Shown: piece after piece, positions 56,901 through 64,000 of the stretch
How positions within the stretch are numbered: the first letter of the stretch is position 1
Layout: every line of letters begins with the position of its first letter
From: JAGVIE01 sp964520905
GTDB lineage: Bacteria > Bacteroidota > Ignavibacteria > UBA10030 > SZUA-254
DNA: 64,000 nt
Assembly (NCBI GenBank): GCA_964520905.1
Contig: CAZFQL010000006.1
Coordinates: 62,001 to 126,000 of the forward strand
Direction: 5' to 3'
The notes under the pieces: model-generated
Told to the model about the DNA's origin: nothing
What the model saw: the letters and a program-made list of their open reading frames with translations, nothing else
Database searches by the model: none
Made by a program: the position numbers and the translations under genes

Positions 56901-57741
56901 TTATCTCTGATTTTTTGACTTTCTTGATCATCTCCTCAGTAAAGATCGAATCTTTATTGATGAAAATCTCACCTGTCTTTTTATCTACAACATCACTACA
57001 AACTATCCGTCCCTGATAATCTTTTAAATTCACTTTATGAGGATCGACTTCTTCAACAAGATTGAAGAGATGTAAAATTTCATCATCCGATGAATATCCT
57101 ATTGCACGAAGCAATGTTGTAACGGGGAATTTTTTCTTTCTATCGATGTATACATACATTACATTGCTGATGTCGGTAGTAAATTCCACCCACGAACCTC
57201 GGAACGGAATTATACGCGCCGAGTAAATCGACATGCCGTTCGGATGAACTGATTCATCGAAGAAAACACCAGGCGACCGGTGGAGCTGGCTCACAACGAC
57301 GCGTTCGGCACCGTTGATGATGTAGGTACCTCGGTGCGTCATCATCGGAAGATTGCCAAGATATACTTCCTGCTCGATCGTATCGACATAGCTCTTGCCA
57401 TCTTCAGCTTTTGTAGATAACCGAAGTTTCGCTTTCAACGGGACGGCATATGTTAATCCGCGTTCCTGACATTCAATCACGGAATATTTTGGTTTTTCTA
57501 CATAATACTCGATGAATTCGAGAAAATAATTTTCACGAGCATCGGTAATAGGAAAACTCAAAAGGAATATTTGCTGCAATCCTTTAACCAAACGCTTTTC
57601 CGGGGGCACTGTAGCTTGCAGAAAATTTTCCCATGATTCCAATTGAACGTTAAGAAGATCCGGATACTCGATTATCTGCGGAATCTTCGAGAACGAAATT
57701 CTTTCATTCGATTGATGATTCTGATTTTTCAAGGGTGTCAC
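53956..57741 (-). CDS. rpoB: RNA polymerase beta subunit
   Basis: A 1261-residue catalytic subunit. The rifampicin pocket reads [17 protein letters not shown], then [17 protein letters not shown], with the Asp, His and Ser linked to resistance in their wild-type state. [16 protein letters not shown] and [20 protein letters not shown] are the conserved active-centre segments. It follows an rplL-rpoB attenuator-like hairpin. Confidence 0.98.
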   Translation of the reverse strand: MTPLKNQNHQSNERISFSKIPQIIEYPDLLNVQLESWENFLQATVPPEKRLVKGLQQIFLLSFPITDARENYFLEFIEYYVEKPKYSVIECQERGLTYAVPLKAKLRLSTKAEDGKSYVDTIEQEVYLGNLPMMTHRGTYIINGAERVVVSQLHRSPGVFFDESVHPNGMSIYSARIIPFRGSWVEFTTDISNVMYVYIDRKKKFPVTTLLRAIGYSSDDEILHLFNLVEEVDPHKVNLKDYQGRIVCSDVVDKKTGEIFINKDSIFTEEMIKKVKKSEIKKIRFLRYEGIGESSVIANTILKDTSRTDEEALNAIYTQLRSGEAPDLDTARNLFEKLFFNEKRYDLGNVGRYRMNAKLNLKIPYSTTTLTKDDIIAIINFLIDLQQGRRTVDDIDHLGNRRVRTVGEQIGQQFNIGLARMARTIRERLSMRDQEKITPQDLVNARTITSVINAFFGTNQLSQFMDQTNPLAEITHKRRMSALGPGGLTRERAGFEVRDVHYTHYGRLCPIETPEGPNIGLISSLCLHSRVNEFGFIETPYRKVKNGKATNDIEYMTAEKEDIYTIAQTNTEVDEDGKFHTERIKARLQSDYPLAKPEEVQYLDVAPNQIVSAAAALIPFLEHDDANRALMGSNMQRQAVPLLRPEAPLVGTGLEKKVAYDARTMITSERNGIVEYVDSNSIIVNYDVDEASIEALTSFEDKKRIEYRLIKFFRTNQDTSINQRAVVKPGQRVKRGDILADGCATDGGELALGRNILVAFMPWRGYNFEDAIVLNERLVSEDIFTSLHIEEFDLQVRDTKRGEEELTREIPNVSEDAVKDLDENGVIRVGAEVFEGDILIGKITPKGETESTPEEKLLKAIFGEKAGDVKDASLKAPPGMKGIVIATKLFSRKKKDAESKKEDKRLGEQLDRAEKKAVEDCFASLSKKLGLLLEGEKTLSIRDMNGDVIIRGGTQIKKESFIDMENLEKLDYKSEWVEDKKKNLLVTKIYEGFFQKQSDIVEYYKHEKTKIMLGDELPSGIVQLAKVYVAKKRKLSVGDKMAGRHGNKGVVAKVVPQEDMPFMTDGTPVDMVLNPLGVPSRMNLGQLFETALGWAGKKLGTKYSSPIFDGATWEDVQVELEKAGLSINSKALLVDGRTGEPFDQEVSVGFIYMMKLSHLVDDKIHARSIGPYSLITQQPLGGKAQFGGQRFGEMEVWALEAYGAANTLQEILTVKSDDVYGRAKLYEAIVKGDNLPEPNVPESFNVLVRELMGLGLDIKIE

Positions 57742-57792
57742 CTCAAGTGAAACAAATGTTTTTATTAGTTAAACGACAACCAAAACAGTTTT

Positions 57793-57841
57793 CAAAAAAA
57801 TAGCACACCGATAACCAATATTTCTAATGGTTACCGGTGTA
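57793..57841 (-). terminator. attenuator-like hairpin between rplL and rpoB
   Basis: On the minus strand ACACCGGTAACCA and TGGTTATCGGTGT pair over 13 bases (one G-T) with a 10-base loop, followed after GCTA by seven T residues. A partial terminator at this place tunes the ratio of ribosomal stalk to polymerase in E. coli; the same role is inferred here. Confidence 0.7.
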
Positions 57842-57895
57842 TACTACCGTCTTAGTCGTATATGAGTACAGAATATTGACTTGGAAATTCTCAGT

Positions 57896-58273
57896 TTACT
57901 TCATCTCAACTGTTGCGCCGGCTTCTTCGAGTTCCTTCTTGAGCTTATCGGCTTCGTCTTTACTCACATTTTCTTTTACATTCTTCGGTGCGCCATCGAC
58001 AAGGTCTTTTGCTTCTTTAAGACCAAGACCGGTTGCCGCACGAACGACTTTAATAACGTTTATCTTCTGAGCGCCCGCGGCTTTCAATACTACGGTGAAT
58101 TCAGTTTGTACTTCAACAACTGCTGGTGCCGCCCCTCCTGCCGGCATTGCACCCATCATCATTGGAGCTGCTGCTGTGACGCCAAATTTTTCTTCGAGGG
58201 CTTTTTTCAACTCGGATGCCTCGAGCAGGGTAAGTTTCTCAATTTTTTCGACTATTTCTTGAACTACTGACAT
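57896..58273 (-). CDS. rplL: 50S ribosomal protein L7/L12
   Basis: A 125-residue stalk protein. N-terminal dimerisation helices ([20 protein letters not shown]), an Ala/Gly hinge, and the factor-binding domain [20 protein letters not shown], then [11 protein letters not shown]. Confidence 0.98.
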   Translation of the reverse strand: MSVVQEIVEKIEKLTLLEASELKKALEEKFGVTAAAPMMMGAMPAGGAAPAVVEVQTEFTVVLKAAGAQKINVIKVVRAATGLGLKEAKDLVDGAPKNVKENVSKDEADKLKKELEEAGATVEMK

Positions 58274-58303
58274 GTGTAATCTCCTTTTTCGAATGATATA
58301 AAA

Positions 58304-58825
58304 TTATGCTGCTTTTTTCTTTTCTATTGCATCGATGACACTGACAAGATCACGCGCAACCGCGTTGATAGCGCCGACAACACCGGAAATCGGAGCTTGT
58401 ATGCTTCCGATTATACCTGCGATTAATTCGGAACGTGAAGGTAATTTTGCGATATCGTTAAGATGAGTTCCGTCGAATACTTGATTTTCGAGAACACATA
58501 CTTTTACCTTCAATTTCTCATGCTTGTCGCGGAACTTTTTCATGATCTTAGCAGGTGCAACCGGATCATCGTAACTGAAAGCTATTGCGGTATGACCGAC
58601 AAGTTTCTCAATCACCTTATCGTACCCCGTAATGCTTTCGAGCGCTTTTCGTGCGAGGGTGTTTTTCACAACACGATAATCGACGTTCACTTTTCGGAAC
58701 TCGCGGCGAAGATCAGTCACCTGTTCTACCGTAATCCCGGTGAAGTCGGCGAAATACATTCCCTTCGCCCGCTCGATCTTTTCCTTCACCTCTGCAATGA
58801 TCTGTTCTTTTTCAGAACGTTTCAT
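58304..58825 (-). CDS. rplJ: 50S ribosomal protein L10
   Basis: A 173-residue stalk base protein. YFADFTGITVEQVTDLRREF, NTLARKALE, then a C-terminal helix that binds L7/L12 dimers. Its leader contains a structure like the L10 autoregulatory site (58852-58887). Confidence 0.97.
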   Translation of the reverse strand: MKRSEKEQIIAEVKEKIERAKGMYFADFTGITVEQVTDLRREFRKVNVDYRVVKNTLARKALESITGYDKVIEKLVGHTAIAFSYDDPVAPAKIMKKFRDKHEKLKVKVCVLENQVFDGTHLNDIAKLPSRSELIAGIIGSIQAPISGVVGAINAVARDLVSVIDAIEKKKAA

Positions 58826-58851
58826 GATTTCCTCGTTATTTAATATTCATC

Positions 58852-58887
58852 ATCTGAGAAGCCCCCGACAATAACGGGGCAGATGAT
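58852..58887 (-). promoter_or_regulatory. candidate L10 leader (autoregulatory site of rplJL)
   Basis: On the minus strand ATCATCTG...CAGATGAT is a perfect 8-bp outer stem enclosing an inner CCCCG...CGGGG hairpin with an asymmetric bulge (GCTTCT) on one side. It lies in the 92-base rplA-rplJ gap, 27 bases before the rplJ start. An asymmetric bulge next to a GC stem is what a kink-turn L10 site looks like. Confidence 0.65.
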
Positions 58888-58917
58888 ATTTATTTATTTA
58901 GTGCGTAATTTCTAAAT

Positions 58918-59613
58918 TTAATGAGTAGCAATAACATTTTTATCGATGTGGACACCGGGTCCCATAGTACTAGATATTGCAATACTCTTGATATATTGTC
59001 CTTTTGCCGTCGCTGGTTTTAGGCGAACAACAGTACTTAAAAAAGCATTAACATTTTCGATCAATTTTTGGTTCTCGAAATTCACTTTACCGATTGTAGC
59101 GTGGAGAATTCCAGCTTTATCGACGCGGAATTCAATTTTACCTGCTTTAACTTCCTTCACCGCTTTTGCGATATCCATCGTCACTGTTCCGCTTTTAGGA
59201 TTGGGCATAAGGCCGCGCGGACCAAGAACTTTACCGAGTTTTCCCAAATCACCCATTACATCTGGTGTTGCAATTATAACATCAACATCTGCCCAACCTT
59301 GCTGTATCTTTTGAAGGTAATCCTGAAATCCAAAGTAATCGGCGCCGGCATTTTTTGCTTCTTCATCTTTTGGAGGTTTTGCAATTACAAGAACCTTAAC
59401 CTCTTTGCCAATCCCGTGAGGAAGCGCTACAGTACCTCGTATCGCCTGATCGGCTTTCTTTGGGTCAACGCCTAAGCGGACAGCTATATCGACCGCTTCG
59501 GCAAACTTCGCTGATGCCGTTTCTTTAACCACGGAAACTGCATCCTCGATGGAATACATCTTCTTGGAATCAACTTTTTTAACAACTGCTTTATATCGTT
59601 TACTGCGTTTCAT
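58918..59613 (-). CDS. rplA: 50S ribosomal protein L1
   Basis: A 231-residue mobile-stalk protein. [40 protein letters not shown] and the C-terminal [15 protein letters not shown] are invariant. It represses its own operon in many bacteria. Confidence 0.98.
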   Translation of the reverse strand: MKRSKRYKAVVKKVDSKKMYSIEDAVSVVKETASAKFAEAVDIAVRLGVDPKKADQAIRGTVALPHGIGKEVKVLVIAKPPKDEEAKNAGADYFGFQDYLQKIQQGWADVDVIIATPDVMGDLGKLGKVLGPRGLMPNPKSGTVTMDIAKAVKEVKAGKIEFRVDKAGILHATIGKVNFENQKLIENVNAFLSTVVRLKPATAKGQYIKSIAISSTMGPGVHIDKNVIATH

Positions 59614-59630
59614 TTTTTGTTCCTTATTTT

Positions 59631-59680
59631 GTGGTACAAGCGTTCCGATTTACACTACAGTGTTTAGCGGAACTTCCACC
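59631..59680 (-). promoter_or_regulatory. nested hairpin between rplK and rplA
   Basis: On the minus strand: GTGG-aa-GTTCCG-ctaa-ACACT-gt-AGTGT-aaat-CGGAAC-(about 7 nt)-CCAC. Three coaxial stems are separated by symmetric and asymmetric internal loops in a 76-base gap just before rplA. It could be an L1 binding site or an attenuator. Confidence 0.55.
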
Positions 59681-59689
59681 GGTTAATAT

Positions 59690-60112
59690 TTAATCTTCTA
59701 CAGTTATACCCATACTACGAGCTGTTCCAGCCACCATAGCCATCGCAGCTTCGATATCGTTTGCATTCAAATCCGGCATTTTGACTTCAGCAATTTCACG
59801 GACTTGTTGTTTAGTAACCTTACCAACTTTAGTACGATTCGGTTCACCCGAACCTTTTTCAACTTTAGCCGCTTTCGCAAGAAGAACCGAAGCAGGCGGA
59901 GTTTTAGTTATAAACGTAAAAGATTTGTCTGAAAACACCGTGATGACAACGGGAATAATTAAACCCTGTTTATCCTGAGTTCTCGAGTTGAATTGCTTAC
60001 AGAACTCCATGATATTGACGCCCTTTTGACCGAGTGCAGGCCCAATAGGTGGGGCAGGAGTTGCCTGTCCCGCGGGTATCTGTAATTTGATGAACCCTAC
60101 AATTTTTTTCAT
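59690..60112 (-). CDS. rplK: 50S ribosomal protein L11
   Basis: A 140-residue protein of the GTPase-associated centre. [38 protein letters not shown] and the C-terminal [12 protein letters not shown]. The proline pair of the thiostrepton site is present. Confidence 0.98.
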   Translation of the reverse strand: MKKIVGFIKLQIPAGQATPAPPIGPALGQKGVNIMEFCKQFNSRTQDKQGLIIPVVITVFSDKSFTFITKTPPASVLLAKAAKVEKGSGEPNRTKVGKVTKQQVREIAEVKMPDLNANDIEAAMAMVAGTARSMGITVED

Positions 60113-60138
60113 GATACTTTATCCAGATTAAATGATAA

Positions 60139-60693
60139 TTATTTTTCGATTTCTACTTGATTGAAATCCAGTTCAACGGGCGTTTTCCGTCCGAAAATAC
60201 TGACCATTACTTTTAATTTCATTTTTTCTTCATTGACATCTTGAACAATGCCAGTGAAGTTATTAAACGGACCATCGATAACCTTAACCGGTTCACCTAA
60301 ATGGAATGGAACTGCCAGTACCTCAACATCTTTTCGTTCTTCCATCCTGCCGATGAGTCTTTTCACTTCATCAGTATGAAGCGCGGCAGGTTCGCCACGC
60401 GGACCGACAAAACTTATAACCGAAGGTGAAGTCAGAATAAGGTGTTTGGTTGTTTTGTCCAGAATAGCCTCAACCAAAATATAACCTGGGAAGAAAGTTT
60501 TAGTTTTACTTTTTTTCTTTCCTTCCTTAATCTCAAAAATCTTTTCCGATGGAACCAATACCTGAGACACCATCTCATCGAGATTCAAAAGCTTGATTTC
60601 ATTTTCCAGATGAGCTTTAACCTTGTTTTCATGTCCGGAATATGTACGTACTGCGTACCACCGTTTGTGAGTTGTCAGTTCTTTCACTTTCAT
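60139..60693 (-). CDS. nusG: transcription termination/antitermination factor NusG
   Basis: A 184-residue protein with the NGN domain (KRWYAVRTYSGHENKVKAHL, FFPGYILVEA) and a C-terminal KOW domain (PVKVIDGPFNNFTGIVQDVN). It couples polymerase to the ribosome or Rho. Starts four bases after secE. Confidence 0.97.
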   Translation of the reverse strand: MKVKELTTHKRWYAVRTYSGHENKVKAHLENEIKLLNLDEMVSQVLVPSEKIFEIKEGKKKSKTKTFFPGYILVEAILDKTTKHLILTSPSVISFVGPRGEPAALHTDEVKRLIGRMEERKDVEVLAVPFHLGEPVKVIDGPFNNFTGIVQDVNEEKMKLKVMVSIFGRKTPVELDFNQVEIEK

Positions 60694-60697
60694 ATCC

Positions 60698-60880
60698 TTA
60701 GAGAATTACCTTCATAAGGTTGCTAATTACCCAGTCGACACCGAAAACAAAGCTTGCAATCACACCGCACACTACCAAAACGATGGCAGTCGATTCTTGA
60801 AGTTCAGCGCGACTGGGCCATGTAACTTTTTTCATTTCTTTCACTGTATCAGTGAGAAATGCGATTATTTTTTCTTTCAT
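60698..60880 (-). CDS. secE: preprotein translocase subunit SecE
   Basis: A 60-residue single-span protein: amphipathic KEKIIAFLTDTVKEMKKVTW, then PSRAELQESTAIVLVVCGVI as the membrane segment. The secE-nusG-rplK order is conserved across bacteria. Confidence 0.95.
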   Translation of the reverse strand: MKEKIIAFLTDTVKEMKKVTWPSRAELQESTAIVLVVCGVIASFVFGVDWVISNLMKVIL

Positions 60881-60918
60881 ATTATTCCCTTTAAGATCTA
60901 AATGGTCTACTCAATCAG

Positions 60919-60992
60919 CACGTCAGGAGGGAGTCGAACCCCCAACCTGCGGTTTTGGAGACCGCTGCTCTAGCCAATTGAGCTACTGACGT
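60919..60992 (-). tRNA. tRNA-Trp (anticodon CCA)
   Basis: Acceptor ACGTCAG/CTGACGT, anticodon loop TCTCCAAAA with anticodon CCA, T-arm with GGTTCGACTCC, discriminator G; no encoded CCA. Located just upstream of secE, the usual place. Confidence 0.95.
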
Positions 60993-61001
60993 ATGAGCTA
61001 C

Positions 61002-61151
61002 TCACTTTGTCTCTTTATGCTGCGTATGTTTATTACACCACGGGCAGAATTTTTTATATTCGACTCTGCCAGATTGTTTTTTCTTATTTTTCGTCGTTGT
61101 GTAATTACGACGTTTACATTCAGTACATTCTAATGTTATGATATCACGCAT
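61002..61151 (-). CDS. rpmG: 50S ribosomal protein L33
   Basis: A 49-residue protein, [20 protein letters not shown], then [20 protein letters not shown], and KHTQHKETK. Zinc ligands Cys9, Cys12, Cys36 and Cys39. Sits between tRNA-Thr(GGT) and tRNA-Trp, where many relatives also carry a tuf gene. Confidence 0.96.
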   Translation of the reverse strand: MRDIITLECTECKRRNYTTTKNKKKQSGRVEYKKFCPWCNKHTQHKETK

Positions 61152-61184
61152 TCTGTACACTCCTAAAAAAATTGTTATTTACCG

Positions 61185-61257
61185 AGCTTGCGATCGGGAT
61201 TGAACCGATGACCTCATCCTTACCAAGGATGTGCTCTACCAACTGAGCTACGCAAGC
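61185..61257 (-). tRNA. tRNA-Thr (anticodon GGT)
   Basis: Acceptor GCTTGCG/CGCAAGC, anticodon stem CATCC/GGATG around TTGGTAA (anticodon GGT), D-arm AGCTCAGTTGGTAGAGC, T-arm with GGTTCAATCCC; discriminator T. Confidence 0.96.
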
Positions 61258-61266
61258 AAATGGCAG

Positions 61267-61339
61267 AGCGGGAGACGGGACTCGAACCCGCGACCAACAG
61301 CTTGGAAGGCTGTGACTCTACCAACTGAGTTACTCCCGC
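61267..61339 (-). tRNA. tRNA-Gly (anticodon TCC)
   Basis: Acceptor GCGGGAG/CTCCCGC, anticodon stem ACAGC/GCTGT around CTTCCAA (anticodon TCC), T-arm GCGGGTTCGAGTCCCGT; discriminator T. Confidence 0.96.
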
Positions 61340-61372
61340 AAAGACTCTTTTATAATTCTATCTTCAACTCCG

Positions 61373-61455
61373 TGGGCAGGGGGGGATTTGAACCTCCGAA
61401 GGCCGGAGCCGACAGATTTACAGTCTGTTGCAGTTGACCACTTTGCTACCTGCCC
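61373..61455 (-). tRNA. tRNA-Tyr (anticodon GTA)
   Basis: Acceptor GGGCAGG/CCTGCCC, anticodon stem ACAGA/TCTGT around CTGTAAA (anticodon GTA), a long class II variable arm (GGCTCCGGCCTTC region), T-arm with GGTTCAAATCC; discriminator A. Confidence 0.96.
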
Positions 61456-61530
61456 GATATGAATTTGTGTTATCAATTCATCTCGTAAAATAAATTTCTA
61501 TCCAAAACTATTTATATAATTATACCTGAC

Positions 61531-61606
61531 TGGAGCTGGCGGTCGGATTTGAACCAACGACCTGCTGATTACAAATCAGCTGCTCTACCAGCTGAGCTAC
61601 GCCAGC
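61531..61606 (-). tRNA. tRNA-Thr (anticodon TGT)
   Basis: Acceptor GCTGGCG/CGCCAGC, anticodon stem GCTGA/TCAGC around TTTGTAA (anticodon TGT), D-arm AGCTCAGCTGGTAGAGC. A genomic CCA follows the discriminator (61533-61531), which the other tRNAs here lack. First gene of the tRNA-secE-rpoBC run. Confidence 0.95.
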
Positions 61607-61622
61607 GATCTTCGCATCTATT

Positions 61623-61628
61623 AGTATA
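61623..61628 (-). promoter_or_regulatory. possible -10 element of the tRNA cluster
   Basis: TATACT on the minus strand, 16 bases before the first tRNA base; no good -35 is visible. Confidence 0.3.
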
Positions 61629-61746
61629 ATCAGTCGTTATTTATCAAACATATCGATAAAGGAGCATTAATCAGAAGAGTTATTCGATTACCATAAATAT
61701 TACTATGTGGTTCATCGAAATAATCTTACATATGTCGACCCAATAA

Positions 61747-61787
61747 AAATAAAAACCCTTAATAGCCGATTAATTGAGGGTTTTTTA
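61747..61787 (-). terminator. terminator between the DUF2723 gene and the tRNA cluster
   Basis: On the minus strand AAAAACCCT-c-AAT...ATT-a-AGGGTTTTT forms a stem ended by TTTTTATTTTTATT. It is palindromic enough to work on both strands. It lies about 45 bases after the start expected from the promoter at 61842-61872. Confidence 0.75.
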
Positions 61788-61841
61788 CCAAAATATCGAT
61801 AATTATAGTGTGATCGTAAACTTGTAAATTTATCAAGCTTA

Positions 61842-61872
61842 CAAATATAATGTTTTTTTGTTAAAAGTCAAA
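61842..61872 (-). promoter_or_regulatory. Bacteroidota-type promoter upstream of the terminator and tRNA cluster
   Basis: On the minus strand TTTG (61872-61869), exactly 19 bases, TATATTTG (61849-61842): a full match to TTTG-N19-21-TAnnTTTG; it also reads TTGACT-N16-TATATT. The transcript would meet the terminator within about 50-90 bases before reaching the tRNAs. Nothing else is seen in 61629-61917 apart from the terminator. Confidence 0.7.
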
Positions 61873-61917
61873 CAATTTTTATGCCACTGAAGTAATTTTT
61901 CCATCATATTATTCATA

Positions 61918-63801
61918 TCATTTTTTCAATTGTGCTTTCAGAGACAATGCCGATTTTAAATGTGGTTGTATCTGAATCGCGTGATCCAAATAGAATAATG
62001 CCGTGTCTTTTTCTCCTATCATGTTTAAATATATTGCATTGTTCAGATATGCTTGAGCATAAAGAGACTTTATGCCATTTGTATATATATTGTAACTTGA
62101 TGGATCTTGGAAATTGAATACATGTTTTGAGATTTTACGCGCAGTAGTGTCCGCATATAAACGAAATGCAAGACCCGATGGTACTCTTGTATACCCCGGC
62201 GTATATCGGTCTTCAATTTCTTGTGTGACATAGATCGGGTTAGTTGAATAATTGTTATCGACAATACTCTTGATCAATTGCGTATAGTGGTATTCTATCA
62301 CGTTCGAATTGTAGGGTTGATCATGTTCAAATCGATAAAGTTCATGCAGAAAATTAGCGATCTCTTTTTTTGAATTCTTAAATATCTCTGGATGTCTATC
62401 GCCGAGCTGATTATAGTACCATGATCTACGCAATAGTTCCTTGTCGATAACCACAACATCCGGTCTCTGGTTTTCAATTAGCTGAAGATAGTAAGCCGCC
62501 GAAATAAAATAATCCCATTGATATGAAATGATAATTCCATCCCTGTCTATTGATCTCAACATATCCATAGAGTAATCTTCAACCAAATAATTATCACTTT
62601 GATCGACCCGATTGTAATTAATAAACATTATTATAAGACCGGAAAGCAATAATAGAACTGCCGCTATCCGCTTCCACTCCAGCTTTTTAACTTGCGCGAT
62701 AATAGCGTAACTTCCGATACCAGCCCATATTGCTATTGTTGTATAGGCAAGAAGAAAATATGAATCAATATCGTGGATATCATAGTTGATGGAGTAGAGA
62801 ACACAGCCCACAAATAGTAATGCAGTAAATATAAGTACTGTTCTTCGATTCTTTATCAGATAACCTATTCCAAGCAAAGCTATAACTAATGGATAGTATG
62901 CAAATTCACTTCCAATTGTGTTTAAAAAGTAATCGAATTGTTTAACTGCGTTTTCCGCTGAGGAGAATATCCATACTCTATATACTTTTCCGCTAAAGTG
63001 CCAAAGAAATTTTTCGATATCTATTGGATTTCCCCAATTCATTAACGGATGCTGTGCGGCTCTGAATGGTAAATATAGATATACTGACAATCCAAGAATA
63101 AAAGGAAAGACCATCCATAATATTTTCTTCCAAGCACTCTTTCGAAAACCGTGGGCGTAAAAAAACAAATACAGAAACGCCGGCGCTAATAATATTGTTG
63201 TAAGATGGTTCGTAAAAGACAAACCAAGTACGAATGCAATCACGAACCATGAAGATGTAGCGATTTTTACTTTGTTGATATTCTTCGACAAGACTTCAAC
63301 TTGAACACCTTTTGTCAATAAAAGAAGCAAAATAGATACAAAACAAACATGCAATGAATAAACCTCGATTGATAATGCCTGTGACCAATATGTTTTGGAA
63401 AAAGCGAGCGTTAATGTTCCAAATGCTGCTCCGATAAAAACCTGCCATGTATTTTTTGTTTCGATTCGATCTTTAGTTGCCAGAAACTCACCTATGAGAA
63501 AGACCGATAACCTAAAAAAGAAGAACAAGCCCAATGAACAAAAAAAAGCCGACATCAAATTCAGTTGGATGATCGTTCGTAGTCCGAGGGGTAAATGAGC
63601 AAATATCCAACCAAATAAGGTGAAAAGCGGATAACCGGTCGGATGCGCAATTCCCAATGTTGCGGCAACTGTCGCCAGCTCACCGCTATCTATGAAGTTT
63701 ACAGTCGGACATAATGTCAAACAATAAATTACAAATGCACATACTGAGATCATACCTCCGATGAGATACTCAAGCTCGCTTTTAGTCATGATTATATTCA
63801 T
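61918..63801 (-). CDS. DUF2723 family membrane protein with C-terminal TPR-like segment
   Basis: A 627-residue protein with about ten membrane segments. The start FVIYCLTLCPTVNFIDSGEL and AHPTGYPLFTLFGWIFAHLP match DUF2723 (glycosyltransferase-C/PMT-like; the acidic residue in DSGEL is the usual catalytic position), whose members are thought to move sugars from lipid carriers. A soluble C-terminal part has YNQLGDRHPEIF and a TPR-like end (AIYLNMIGEKDTALFYLDHA). A second ATG (MTKSELEY) lies four codons in. Divergent from the next gene. Confidence 0.8.
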   Translation of the reverse strand: MNIIMTKSELEYLIGGMISVCAFVIYCLTLCPTVNFIDSGELATVAATLGIAHPTGYPLFTLFGWIFAHLPLGLRTIIQLNLMSAFFCSLGLFFFFRLSVFLIGEFLATKDRIETKNTWQVFIGAAFGTLTLAFSKTYWSQALSIEVYSLHVCFVSILLLLLTKGVQVEVLSKNINKVKIATSSWFVIAFVLGLSFTNHLTTILLAPAFLYLFFYAHGFRKSAWKKILWMVFPFILGLSVYLYLPFRAAQHPLMNWGNPIDIEKFLWHFSGKVYRVWIFSSAENAVKQFDYFLNTIGSEFAYYPLVIALLGIGYLIKNRRTVLIFTALLFVGCVLYSINYDIHDIDSYFLLAYTTIAIWAGIGSYAIIAQVKKLEWKRIAAVLLLLSGLIIMFINYNRVDQSDNYLVEDYSMDMLRSIDRDGIIISYQWDYFISAAYYLQLIENQRPDVVVIDKELLRRSWYYNQLGDRHPEIFKNSKKEIANFLHELYRFEHDQPYNSNVIEYHYTQLIKSIVDNNYSTNPIYVTQEIEDRYTPGYTRVPSGLAFRLYADTTARKISKHVFNFQDPSSYNIYTNGIKSLYAQAYLNNAIYLNMIGEKDTALFYLDHAIQIQPHLKSALSLKAQLKK

Positions 63802-63881
63802 AAATCAACTTTTTTTAAACCTCTGAAACCACCAATGTCGAAAGAAGTTAGTAAAAATCCGGCGGAAAATCCAATCCATCA

Positions 63882-63913
63882 TTTGATTTTTGATTTTACC
63901 GCAGGTATATTGA
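63882..63913 (+). promoter_or_regulatory. candidate promoter of the secreted-protein gene at the window end
   Basis: TTTG (63882-63885), 20 bases, TATATTGA (63906-63913), near the Bacteroidota consensus; transcription would begin about 40 bases before the ATG at 63958. Confidence 0.5.
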
Positions 63914-63957
63914 TGACATTCAATTTACTATTAATAGATTTTCCAGAAAGATATCTT

Positions 63958-64000
63958 ATGAAAAATATTATCCTCTCCTCCCTTCTATTATTATTCAGTA
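63958..64000 (+). CDS. start of a secreted protein (cut by the window end)
   Basis: MKNIILSSLLLLFS is the beginning of a signal peptide, with AGAAAG about 8 bases before the ATG and a matching promoter upstream. The frame is also open back to an ATG at 63835, but that would lie before the promoter and place 41 residues ahead of the signal peptide. Function cannot be told. Confidence 0.6.
   Translation, partial: MKNIILSSLLLLFS

Noticed and set aside
61231..61437. Open frame of 68 codons on the plus strand containing SGRRDSNPRPTAWKA and GRGGFEPPKAGA
   Set aside because: It is the antisense of tRNA-Gly and tRNA-Tyr; such peptides are a well-known artefact of tRNA genes.
61531..61533. Genomically encoded CCA of tRNA-Thr(TGT) as a sign of transfer
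   Set aside because: Three bases can match by chance and the tRNA is in its conserved place.
63835..63957. Upstream ATG extending the last gene by 41 codons
   Set aside because: It lies before the best promoter and would bury the signal peptide.

Overview
The window comes from a Bacteroidota/Ignavibacteriota-type (FCB group) bacterium. Four things point there: secreted proteins ending in the type IX secretion sorting domain (YPNPFNP...TETKKL); a hybrid two-component system with sensor propeller, kinase, receiver and AraC domains in one chain; a DUF2723 membrane protein; and promoters that fit TTTG-N19-21-TAnnTTTG. No rRNA is present, so a finer placement is inference.

Layout. 1-5.5 kb (+ strand): end of hpt, ftsH, a polyprenol/dolichol-kinase-like membrane protein, a nucleoside deoxyribosyltransferase-like protein, a GroES-like protein and a ygiQ radical SAM gene. 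5.6-15 kb (- strand): two large secreted sorting-domain proteins and a hybrid sensor kinase split by a frameshift. 15-26.5 kb (- strand): a hicBA module, a membrane Fe-S oxidoreductase, phzF, a propeller-like protein, rdgB, radA, nadK, a DUF1844 protein, a glycosyltransferase with a companion, and leuS. 26.5-30.1 kb (+ strand): an insertion hot spot with a second hicBA module, an integron-like gene cassette and a third sorting-domain protein. 30.2-61.6 kb (- strand): the merged rpoBC/str/S10/spc/alpha ribosomal super-cluster, read as tRNA-Thr, Tyr, Gly, Thr, rpmG, tRNA-Trp, secE, nusG, rplK, rplA, rplJ, rplL, rpoB, rpoC, then rpsL through rplQ, with a tRNA-Gln inside the spc part. 61.9-64 kb: a DUF2723 protein and the divergent start of a secreted protein.

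The most notable signals are outside the housekeeping genes. (1) Both hicBA modules sit between direct repeats that copy one end of the neighbouring gene (3' end of the Fe-S oxidoreductase gene; 5' end of leuS). The geometry is the same in both, which suggests small modules that insert with a long target duplication. (2) Several families of short palindromic repeats occur, some read in frame inside proteins (YgiQ, the sensor kinase ATPase loop, a sorting domain). (3) The sensor kinase frameshift lies on an A AAA AAA heptamer, 8 nt before a perfect 10-bp inverted repeat, as expected for programmed -1 frameshifting. (4) A nuclease-like gene is bounded by two attC-like sites with no integrase in view. 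(5) Structured leaders lie between ribosomal protein genes (rplK-rplA, rplA-rplJ, rplL-rpoB, rpsJ-rplC).
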